Part shown: one piece after another, positions 26,956-33,983 of the stretch
How positions within the stretch are numbered: the stretch's first letter is position 1
Layout: each line of letters starts with the position of its first letter
Assembly (NCBI GenBank): GCA_905234995.1
Contig: CAJOJV010000011.1
Coordinates: 3,802 to 41,420 of the forward strand
Direction: 5' to 3'
DNA: 37,619 nucleotides
Source of the DNA: an uncultured Eubacterium sp.
GTDB taxonomy: Bacteria > Bacillota > Clostridia > Oscillospirales > Acutalibacteraceae
The notes under the pieces: model-generated
The model's input: only the letters and a program-made list of their open reading frames with translations
What the model was told of the DNA's origin: nothing
Databases searched by the model: none
Program-made: the position numbers and the translations under genes

Positions 26956-26979
26956 TTAATATAAATTTTCACATAATAA

Positions 26980-27042
26980 AAGGATGCGAGTTTGAACTCA
27001 CAGCCTTTATATTTATTAAGACAACCACGGTGCTACACCCCT
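26980..27042 (-). pseudogene. tRNA-like remnant
   Basis: Read on the minus strand, AGGGGTG (27042-27036) can pair with CATCCTT (26986-26980) as a 7-bp acceptor-like stem with G-U pairs. A T-arm-like GTGAG-TTCAAA-CTCGC precedes the 3' side. The element is only 63 bases, the D and anticodon arms do not fold properly and the T-loop is one base short. At best it is a decayed tRNA, perhaps an old integration site; chance similarity is possible. Confidence 0.25.
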
Positions 27043-27052
27043 CTGGTTGTCT
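27019..27052. repeat. 9-bp inverted repeat
   Basis: AGACAACCA (27019-27027) and TGGTTGTCT (27044-27052) are perfect inverted repeats around a 16-base centre, overlapping the tRNA-like remnant. It may be an alternative fold of the same element. Confidence 0.45.
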
Positions 27053-27122
27053 GAACGACAAAAAACATTAAAAAATAAGGTTTAATATCTGCTACTTGTT
27101 ACATGTAATTCTAAAAAAACTA

Positions 27123-27155
27123 CCTATGCTGAAATAAATCAGCATAGGCGTTTTT
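27123..27155. terminator. Bidirectional terminator
   Basis: CCTATGCTGA (27123-27132) pairs perfectly with TCAGCATAGG (27139-27148), with T-run CGTTTTT on the plus side and an A-run (27113-27119) on the other. It sits between the convergent genes ending at 26955 and 27192. Confidence 0.88.
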
Positions 27156-27191
27156 AAAATGTTAAGTATTCACATTATAATTATGTGCCTT

Positions 27192-28043
27192 CTAATCTTT
27201 GGACAGAGAACCATGCTCTGTCTCACTCTTCTGTGTTATTAGTCTGTATTCTTCTAAAACCTTCTTTGATATTTCAAAAAACTGCTCACCGTTGATTTGA
27301 TTAAGTTTGTTCCTGTTTACAGTAGCATAGAAAAACTCATTGTCGGTTTCATAAACAACTTCATAATTTATCTCGCCATCATATACAATAAAACCGTCGC
27401 TATTATAGATGGTTTCCGAATCACTTTCTCCCTTTATTAGCGAAGCAATCTTTCTTCTGCTTTTTATTTCTTTAACCCTATATGAATCGGAACAAGCATA
27501 TACGCTTATAAAATCCAGATAAAAATCTTTAGGGTCAGTATTAATATCGGTAATACTATCTTCATCAATGGTTCTGTTTTGGAAACTGCTCACAAAATAA
27601 TCATTATTAATATTAACACTTTCAAACAAATACTCATCATTATACCTTTTATTTGTATAAATATCGTCTAAAGGAAATAATGAAGAATATTTCTGACTTG
27701 CTTCATCTCCATACAAGGTTTCTTCAACAGGTATTTGCTTTGCATAAACGCTTAAAGCAACTGTTAATACAGTCAGAATTAGAATTAACCAAACTATGAC
27801 AGAAGAAACGCTTCTATTCTTAAAAATTTTTATGTTAAATATTAAAAGAATTATTGAAAGGATAAAAAAACAAATAGCTCCAACAGAGTAAAAATAAATA
27901 TTTACCACATCGCTACTATATAGACTAAAATAATAAATTGTCAGTCGTTTAAAGAAACAAAACAAGAATAATACAAAAGCAATTATATTAATAGAGAATG
28001 TTATTAGCTTATTGTTTTTGCAATAATTTATTATTGAATTCAT
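27192..28043 (-). CDS. Three-TM membrane protein with C-terminal outer domain, unknown
   Basis: The 283-residue product has three hydrophobic helices (about 12-31, 48-70, 80-100) followed by a soluble, acidic domain of about 180 residues, placed outside if the N-terminus is inside. I recognise no family. The gene is AT-rich and lacks a clear ribosome site before the ATG. It ends close to the bidirectional terminator at 27123. It stands in the minus-strand accessory stretch with a lipoprotein and a nuclease gene, but the gaps do not suggest one operon. Confidence 0.75.
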   Translation of the reverse strand: MNSIINYCKNNKLITFSINIIAFVLFLFCFFKRLTIYYFSLYSSDVVNIYFYSVGAICFFILSIILLIFNIKIFKNRSVSSVIVWLILILTVLTVALSVYAKQIPVEETLYGDEASQKYSSLFPLDDIYTNKRYNDEYLFESVNINNDYFVSSFQNRTIDEDSITDINTDPKDFYLDFISVYACSDSYRVKEIKSRRKIASLIKGESDSETIYNSDGFIVYDGEINYEVVYETDNEFFYATVNRNKLNQINGEQFFEISKKVLEEYRLITQKSETEHGSLSKD

Positions 28044-28148
28044 AAGATTTCAGAGTTTATACTTCAAAAGTATTTATTAGGAGCATCGATTAATCAGGAA
28101 GACAAAGAGCTTTATCAGTATGGAATTACATTAATGTTCACACACATT

Positions 28149-28799
28149 TTATGTTTGTTTTATATTCACGTTCAAATCGGCGTCAACCGTTATCTCGTAG
28201 TAATAATCCTCGGGCTCAATGATAGGGGAGCGGGCTTCAATTTTAAGCCGCGTCCTGCCCTCCTTCAGCCCCGTGAAGGTGTAAACAACATTGTAGCTTG
28301 AGCCCTCAAGCTCAGCGTGATTGGGCTTAGCATAGCGGTGCTCGCAGGTGAATTCAACGATTGAGCCGTCGTCAAGCTTCGCGGTGTAATTATAACCGCC
28401 GCCGTCAAAGGAATCAAAGGAAAGGGTGGGGTGCTTTTCAAAAACGGAAGTCGGTTCGCTGTTATCCCGCACCATGCTGTTAACGGAGCTTACGATTAAG
28501 GAAACGTCGTGCTCGGGCATCGTAAATTCAACGATGAAGCCCTTGCCCTCCTTGTAATGCGCGGAAAGCTTTTCGCCGTCAAGCAGGAAGGTGTAGTCCG
28601 TATCCGTGCCGATATATTTCTCAGGATAGCAGAGCTTCACCCTCGCGCCCGCGCGGTAGGCTTCCTTTGCATTCGTGTACCAGGTCATCTGCCCGTTGTA
28701 ATCAATATTGTATTTTTTAGCCGAACAGCCCGTAAATCCAAGCATAATAATTCCTCCCAAGGTCAGAATTACCGTAAAAATAAAAACAAATCTTTTCAT
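28149..28799 (-). CDS. Lipoprotein, unknown function
   Basis: The 216-residue product has a signal sequence with lipobox-like FTGC (Cys25), so it is probably lipid-anchored outside. The mature part contains an EFTMPEHDVSL segment of the kind seen in beta-rich surface modules and a C-terminal beta region (YTFTGLKEGRTRLKIEAR). The latter faintly recalls chagasin-type protease-inhibitor domains; I would not rely on this. Codon use is GC-richer than its neighbours at 27192 and 28980 and like that of the T7SS genes. No strong ribosome site is seen before the ATG. Confidence 0.8.
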   Translation of the reverse strand: MKRFVFIFTVILTLGGIIMLGFTGCSAKKYNIDYNGQMTWYTNAKEAYRAGARVKLCYPEKYIGTDTDYTFLLDGEKLSAHYKEGKGFIVEFTMPEHDVSLIVSSVNSMVRDNSEPTSVFEKHPTLSFDSFDGGGYNYTAKLDDGSIVEFTCEHRYAKPNHAELEGSSYNVVYTFTGLKEGRTRLKIEARSPIIEPEDYYYEITVDADLNVNIKQT

Positions 28800-28916
28800 A
28801 CTTTTATTTTAACTTATTATCAATGAAAAAGCAACAAGCTCATCAGGATTAATCCTTGTTACAGTTAACAATTATATCTTTCATCAAATATGTTTTTTCA
28901 ATTATACTAATAACAC

Positions 28917-28946
28917 AAAAGATGCACCTTTTACGGAGTATCTTTT
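28917..28946 (-). terminator. Weak hairpin downstream of the nuclease gene
   Basis: AAAAGAT (28917-28923) pairs with ATCTTTT (28940-28946), with inner CC/GG pairs and a 3-base internal mismatch. It lies 34 bases past the stop of the minus-strand gene ending at 28980. The T-rich tail is short. Confidence 0.45.
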
Positions 28947-28979
28947 GGCTGGTGTTGTTTAGATAAACTTTTGTTAGTT

Positions 28980-30005
28980 TTATTTACTAATCCCCAATTT
29001 ATTAATCATTCTCTTGAAATCGTCAATAGCATTATAAATCTTCGATTCTGCAGATAAGTAATCTGTTATCAATTCATTATCTTTGTATAATCCGAATGTA
29101 ACAGTTTTTCCGCTTCCATATCTCTTCGGTTTTGTGAAGCCGAATGATGCTGCAGTATCTTTCCACTTACCATTATCATTTTCCCAGATAAAGCTTTCTC
29201 TGGTAGCTCTATCGATTTTTAAGTCATCTTGACTGCTTGCTTTATAACATATATTAAGCCTTTGTTCGGCAAATTCACATTGTAAATACAATTCATACTT
29301 TAAATTATTATATTCTCCATATGTTTTGTTTGCAATCCACATTCCATAAAACCCACCCGATTGATTTGCTACATATCCGTAGTCATAATTCATACTTCCA
29401 TACGATTTAGATTTAATATAATCATAAAACCCGTTTATTTGTGCCCAGTTCCACTCAGAAACCGGCAAAGTTTTAAACTTAGATATTTCATCCTTCAATT
29501 CGTTTATGTAATTATAATAATCAACAAAAATATTATTTTTGATACTGTTAATATGTTTATCTAAAATGGAAAATATGGAATCTAATCCAAAATATTTATA
29601 ATCGTTTTCTTTAACGGTTTTTCTATCGCTTTGAAATCCCGTTTTATAATATATGCCAACAACATTATGATCCGGAAATTCTTCTTTTATGCTTTCGCGA
29701 TACCTTGCCAATTGGTCGTCATGTTCACTGGTGTATGTTTTATCTTCAATAATGATTTTATATTTATCATTTACGGTTAATAAGACATCAATTTTATTGA
29801 CTTGCCTTTCTGGTGCATTTGAAAGAAAAATGTCTTTTTCGTTTTCCAACTCTGGAATAAAGGCTTTCAAAAACTCAATTGCACATTTTTTTATGTTTTT
29901 ATCTTTGTTTGAACCTTTTATGGAATGAGAAAACATCCAACATAAAAAAGCATCTTGTGAAAGTTCACCCGTTGCATAATAAAACAAATTATTTTCCAGT
30001 TTCAT
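28980..30005 (-). CDS. PD-(D/E)XK nuclease superfamily protein (PDDEXK_4-like)
   Basis: The 341-residue product starts with the SQDAFLCWMF pattern typical of this group. It carries a restriction-endonuclease-like core: Asp73 in NKIDVLL, then Glu87-x-Lys89 in IIIEDKT, followed by the DDQLARYRESI helix. This Asp...Glu-x-Lys set is the metal-binding catalytic signature of PD-(D/E)XK nucleases. The C-terminal 200 residues are of unknown function. RBS AGGAGAG is at about 30009-30015 on the minus strand. It is AT-rich and stands alone, without methylase or helicase partners. The substrate is unknown; DNA repair, phage defence or element maintenance are all open. Confidence 0.88.
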   Translation of the reverse strand: MKLENNLFYYATGELSQDAFLCWMFSHSIKGSNKDKNIKKCAIEFLKAFIPELENEKDIFLSNAPERQVNKIDVLLTVNDKYKIIIEDKTYTSEHDDQLARYRESIKEEFPDHNVVGIYYKTGFQSDRKTVKENDYKYFGLDSIFSILDKHINSIKNNIFVDYYNYINELKDEISKFKTLPVSEWNWAQINGFYDYIKSKSYGSMNYDYGYVANQSGGFYGMWIANKTYGEYNNLKYELYLQCEFAEQRLNICYKASSQDDLKIDRATRESFIWENDNGKWKDTAASFGFTKPKRYGSGKTVTFGLYKDNELITDYLSAESKIYNAIDDFKRMINKLGISK

Positions 30006-30029
30006 AATTATCTCTCCTAATCATTAGGC

Positions 30030-30391
30030 TGCATTAATCATACATCTTTTTTTGACTCTTGTAAATCTTTAAACGCTTTCCTTGTTTGTTCGTGCTTAAG
30101 CCATTTCTTCTTTTCGCCCATAGATTTTTGAAACATACTTTTTCAGAACGAAAAAACTTTCAAAAATAAAAGCAGATGCACAAATAATGTATATACCCCT
30201 ATACATTATTTGTACATACCCTAGCACAGCAAATGGTCATAAACAACTTAAAAGGGAAAACAAAAATTTTGTGCGCATTAATAAATGCACAAAACGAACA
30301 AAACATGAGTGAATTTTTTAGTTTTCAAAATGCGAAACGGAAAAGTGCGGCGGCGCTCAAAATCCCCGAAAGGCAAAACCCTGCCGTGCGG
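30030..30391. other. Non-coding gap between nuclease gene and two-component unit
   Basis: The stretch holds the start region of the minus-strand nuclease gene, an AT-rich middle, the large palindrome at 30180-30213, and a GC-richer part (about 30340-30390) ahead of the two-component promoter. I see no gene; the plus-strand frame across 30233-30511 has no ribosome site and runs into the real gene in another frame. Confidence 0.6.
30180..30213. repeat. Perfect 14-bp inverted repeat, candidate operator
   Basis: ACAAATAATGTATA (30180-30193) and TATACATTATTTGT (30200-30213) are perfect inverted repeats around TACCCC. An imperfect copy of the right-hand motif (TGTACATACCC) follows at 30212. There is no T-run on either side, so a regulator-binding site is more likely than a terminator. 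Confidence 0.6.
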
Positions 30392-30420
30392 TTGCAAGAA
30401 AAAGCAGATTGCGGTATAAT
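30392..30420 (+). promoter_or_regulatory. Sigma-A-type promoter of the two-component unit
   Basis: TTGCAA (30392-30397), a 17-base spacer and a perfect TATAAT (30415-30420) lie 30 bases upstream of the ATG at 30451; the ribosome site AAAGGAG is at 30437-30443. Confidence 0.82.
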
Positions 30421-30450
30421 TGTAAATATATTGCGGAAAGGAGAAAACAT

Positions 30451-31968
30451 ATGTCAATCAAATGGCGTAACCGTACGGCTAATATTGCGTTTCTGTTTGC
30501 ATTTTTTGTAATCGGCTCAATTGCCAATGTTACCTGGAATGAGCCGCTCAGCCTTACGGGAACGATGGTGTTTTCTTCTCTTTGCATTATGTGGACGGCA
30601 AGTATTCAGTCGCGCATAATAAGGCGCAGGGAAAAGCGTTATTTCTTCTTTCTCGGCGCTTTTATGCTTATGTGGATGGTTGAAAGGGCAATTAAGTATT
30701 CCTTTTTTTTAAACAACGAATGGCTTGAGCGAACGCTGTGGTACGCCTATTATATTCCGCTAATCTTAATGCCCCTTATCAGCCTGATGATTGCAATCCG
30801 CCTCGGAAAAACGGATGACGAGCAAATCAAAACCACGCCAAAGCTTCTGTTTATTCCCGCACTTTTGCTGATTTTGGGAATAATGACAAACGATTTGCAT
30901 CAGCTTGCGTTCAGGTTTAAGCCGAATTTTGAAAACAGGACTTACGATTACTCCTACGGCGTGCTGTATTATATAGCGTTAGCGTGGATTATCGTCTGCG
31001 CGCTGGCGGCGCTTGTGCTTGCAATCCGTTTTTCAACCATCAGCTCAGGCATAAGGCGCGGCTTAATTCCGCTTGCGGTTATCTTTGTTTCTCTTGCGGG
31101 CGTTGCGGTTTATATTTTTACGGATTTTCGCTACACAAGAATAATGAACGTGCCCGAGCTTTTCTGCTTCTGCGTGGCTGCGTTCTGGGAGGCGTGTCTG
31201 CAAACGGGGCTGCTGCCCTCAAACACGGGCTACGACCTTCTGTTTAACCATTCGCACCTTGCGGCAAGGATTACCGATTTTGACGGCAAGCCCGTATATG
31301 AGGCGGCAACGGAGCAGGCGGACGGCGAATACATAAGGCACTGCAAAAGCGTTTCGGGCGGGCAGATTGAATGGCTTGAGGACGTTACGGCGGTAACGCA
31401 GCAAAAGCGGCAGCTTGAAATCGCAAAGCAGAGGCTTGAAAATCGCGCGGAGCTTCAGGAGCAGGAGAACAAGCTGAAGGAGGAGCGTATCAGGATTGCG
31501 GAGCAAAAAATGCTTTATGATAAGATGAACGCCTCCTTTGCGCCGCAGACGGAGCTTATACGCCGCCTTGTTTCAAACGCTAACGAAAGCGAAGAAAAAT
31601 GGAAGGAAAATATGCTGTGGGTGTGCGTAATAGGCGCGTACATCAAGCGAAAATCAAACCTTATTCTTCTTTCGGCAAACAGCGAGCGCATATCCTTTAA
31701 AGAGCTTCAGCTTGCCTATCTTGAATCGTTTTCCTATCTGACAAGGGCGGGCGTTGACTGCGAAATCGGCAGCGTGCCCGAAATCAGCCTGCCGTCAGGG
31801 CTTCTGCTCTACGCTTACGATGAGTTTGAAACCCTGCTTGAAAAGAAAATTCCCGACGTCAGCCGCATAAAAATTGATATAATTGAAAAGAAAAGCAGCA
31901 TTTTATTTGACATAAAGTTTGATGAAACGCCCCTTATGTTTGAGTTTGACAAGGAGGGCGCGGTATGA
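30451..31968 (+). CDS. 7TM sensor pseudokinase of a two-component unit
   Basis: I start it at ATG 30451, which has AAAGGAG 7 bases upstream; a longer frame from 30409 has none. The 505-residue product has seven to eight TM helices in the first 260 residues (7TM histidine-kinase sensor type), a PAS-like remnant (about 265-315), a coiled coil (about 318-355) and a degenerate kinase core. Aligned with the next gene's I-H-D-D-M-N, it reads L-Y-D-K-M-N, so Tyr356 replaces the phosphoacceptor His, and the N and G boxes of the ATPase domain are missing. It is therefore probably a signal receptor that acts through its neighbour. The ATGA overlap with the next gene couples them. Confidence 0.88.
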   Translation: MSIKWRNRTANIAFLFAFFVIGSIANVTWNEPLSLTGTMVFSSLCIMWTASIQSRIIRRREKRYFFFLGAFMLMWMVERAIKYSFFLNNEWLERTLWYAYYIPLILMPLISLMIAIRLGKTDDEQIKTTPKLLFIPALLLILGIMTNDLHQLAFRFKPNFENRTYDYSYGVLYYIALAWIIVCALAALVLAIRFSTISSGIRRGLIPLAVIFVSLAGVAVYIFTDFRYTRIMNVPELFCFCVAAFWEACLQTGLLPSNTGYDLLFNHSHLAARITDFDGKPVYEAATEQADGEYIRHCKSVSGGQIEWLEDVTAVTQQKRQLEIAKQRLENRAELQEQENKLKEERIRIAEQKMLYDKMNASFAPQTELIRRLVSNANESEEKWKENMLWVCVIGAYIKRKSNLILLSANSERISFKELQLAYLESFSYLTRAGVDCEIGSVPEISLPSGLLLYAYDEFETLLEKKIPDVSRIKIDIIEKKSSILFDIKFDETPLMFEFDKEGAV

Positions 31969-33227
31969 ACACTATTTTCTACAACCCCACCGTCAGAGGT
32001 CTGCTTTCGCTGTGGCTGCTTTTTGTCTGCCTTACGCTTGTCTGGGCGGTTATGCGGCTGCTGCAGCAAAAAAGGTATAAGGTGCTGCTGCCCACCCTTG
32101 CCGTGTTTGCGGGGTGCGATATTTACTGGCAGTATCTTAACGCTTACAGCTATTATATCGGCAGCAACAAGGAGTACTATAAAATAGATTATGCGCCGAT
32201 TTGGATTATTGCAGCCGCAAATCTGATTTTAACGGTTGCTGCGGCGGCGATTACCCTGCATATTTCCAAATGGCAGAAAACGCATATCTGCGCTGTTTCA
32301 ATTAAGGAGGGGCTTGACACTCTGCCCTCGGGCGTGTGCTTTTATGAAAGCGGCGGCAGAATTTATCTTGTTAACGACGCTATGGACAGGATAACGCAAC
32401 TTCTTATCGGCAGGCACCTTTTTAACGGCGAAATTTTATGGAATATTCTTAAAGAAAAAAGCGCACCCATTGACGATGAAAACAAGGCGATTGTTGAAAT
32501 CGGAGATAAATCCTACGGCTTTACGCGCTACCTGAACAATATTAAAGGGCAGGAGCTTTTTGAAATCATCGCCGCGGATATTACCGAGGAGGCTGTTCAG
32601 AACAGACTGCTTGAGCAGAGAAACAAGGATTTGGAGGAGCTTAACCGCAGGCTTGACGAGTACAATGCAAACCTTGAAGGCATTGTGCGCGAGCGTGAAA
32701 TTCTGCAAAGCAAGGCGCGAATTCACGACGATATGAACGTGCTTTTAATATCAACCGTAAACAGCGTTGAGCATTACGAAAAAGGGGAGACGCAGCGTAT
32801 CTCGGAGCTTTGGAACAGCAATATCCTTGCGCTTGAAAGGGACACGGAGCCGTACCGCAAAAACCCGCTTGAATCACTGCAGGCTCTGGCAAATTCCCTT
32901 GGAATTGCGCTTGAATTTGACGGCGAATTTCCTGCCGAAAATGAGAATATACGCCTGCTTATAACCGCTGTAAGCGAATGTATGATAAACGCACTGCGCC
33001 ACGCAAACGCAACAACGCTTTTTGTAAGCTCCCGCGCAGACGGGTTTGTTATTAAAAACGACGGCTTAAAGCCGAAGGTGGAGATTATCGAGGGCGGCGG
33101 ACTTACTAACCTGCGCCGCCGTGCAAATAAGGCAAACGCCGCGCTGAAAATATGCAGTACGCCTGAGTTTTCGGTTACGGTAATTTACGGAAAGGGGGAT
33201 GGAAATGACAAGGGTATTAATTGTTGA
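31965..33227 (+). CDS. Sensor histidine kinase (NarX/DesK-type core)
   Basis: The ATG overlaps the previous stop (ATGA). The 420-residue product has about three TM helices (about 10-32, 42-60, 78-100), a PAS-like domain (about 112-215), a coiled coil (about 218-245) and a histidine kinase core. His254 lies in A-R-I-H-D-D-M-N; Asn342 is in the N box (ECMINALRHANA) and a GGGLTNLRRR G box follows. This is the catalytic partner of the pseudokinase before it and presumably phosphorylates the NarL-type regulator after it. The two sensors are paralogous through coiled coil and H-box region, which suggests duplication followed by division of labour (inference). Confidence 0.93.
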   Translation: MNTIFYNPTVRGLLSLWLLFVCLTLVWAVMRLLQQKRYKVLLPTLAVFAGCDIYWQYLNAYSYYIGSNKEYYKIDYAPIWIIAAANLILTVAAAAITLHISKWQKTHICAVSIKEGLDTLPSGVCFYESGGRIYLVNDAMDRITQLLIGRHLFNGEILWNILKEKSAPIDDENKAIVEIGDKSYGFTRYLNNIKGQELFEIIAADITEEAVQNRLLEQRNKDLEELNRRLDEYNANLEGIVREREILQSKARIHDDMNVLLISTVNSVEHYEKGETQRISELWNSNILALERDTEPYRKNPLESLQALANSLGIALEFDGEFPAENENIRLLITAVSECMINALRHANATTLFVSSRADGFVIKNDGLKPKVEIIEGGGLTNLRRRANKANAALKICSTPEFSVTVIYGKGDGNDKGINC

Positions 33228-33825
33228 GGACGTTGATTTGGTGCTTGAAATGCTGATTGACGCCGTAAACAATTCGGAGAACTACACCGTTGCAGGCACA
33301 ACGAAAAATGCGGATATCGCGCCCGCGTTATGCTCTGCGCAAAACGCAGATTTGGTGTTGATGGACGTTCGCACCGAATATGAGGCAAGCGGGCTTGACG
33401 CCGCGGAGCTGATTAAGCAAAGCCACCCCGAAATCAAAATAATAATCATTACCTCCATTCCCGAAGCCTCCTGGCTTGAAAGGGCAAGGAAAATCGGCGT
33501 GGAAAGCTTTTGGTATAAACGCTCAAGCCGCGAGCTGCTTGCGGTTATGGACAGAACTATGGAGGGCGAAAGCATTTACCCCGACACTGCGCCGACGGTA
33601 AAAATCGGTAATGCTTACAGCTATGATTTTTCAAAGCGCGAAATTGACGTTCTGCGCGAATTAACAACGGGTGCGTCAAACAAGGAGATTGCCAACGTCC
33701 TTGTAATCAGCGAGGAAACCGTGCGTTTTCACGTCAAAAAAATCCTTATGAAAACGGGCTTTCAAAACCGCACGGAGCTTGCGGTTGAGGCTCATAAAAC
33801 GGGCTTCGTTATGAAGCTGAAATAA
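33205..33825 (+). CDS. NarL/FixJ-family response regulator
   Basis: I prefer the ATG at 33205, because AAAGGGGG at 33191-33198 is too close to the ATG at 33199; the gene overlaps the kinase's end. The roughly 206-residue product has a receiver domain (acidic pair in VEDVD, phosphoacceptor Asp in LVLMDV, about residue 54) and a C-terminal LuxR-type helix-turn-helix (about 140-200: KREIDVLRELTTGASNKEIA and EETVRFHVKKIL). It binds DNA as a dimer when phosphorylated. Likely targets are its own operon, the palindrome at 30180, or the surface-protein gene at 33984 (inference). Confidence 0.95.
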   Translation: MTRVLIVEDVDLVLEMLIDAVNNSENYTVAGTTKNADIAPALCSAQNADLVLMDVRTEYEASGLDAAELIKQSHPEIKIIIITSIPEASWLERARKIGVESFWYKRSSRELLAVMDRTMEGESIYPDTAPTVKIGNAYSYDFSKREIDVLRELTTGASNKEIANVLVISEETVRFHVKKILMKTGFQNRTELAVEAHKTGFVMKLK

Positions 33826-33835
33826 TCGCTTTTAC

Positions 33836-33873
33836 AGACCGTATCGCTTTCGGGCGACGCGGTCTTTTTTTTT
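33836..33873 (+). terminator. Terminator of the two-component unit
   Basis: AGACCGTATCGC (33836-33847) pairs with GCGACGCGGTCT (33854-33865) with one wobble and one mismatch, followed by eight or more T. Confidence 0.9.
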
Positions 33874-33983
33874 CGGGCATACCGTGCCGCCAAAAACTAC
33901 CCTTTCGGGTGATATGCAAGAAATCCTTAATAATATATAATTTAATTGAAATATTATTAATTTTTTTTAGAAAGGATGGTTTT

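Noticed and set aside
26980-27042. Functional tRNA gene
   Set aside because: Too short, and D and anticodon arms do not fold; kept only as a low-confidence remnant.
30233-30511. 92-residue plus-strand frame before the two-component unit
   Set aside because: It runs across the promoter and start of the real gene in another frame and has no ribosome site.
33909-33983. N-terminal extension of the LRR/cell-wall-binding protein
   Set aside because: The ATG at 33984 has a good ribosome site and starts directly with the signal peptide; the extension has neither.
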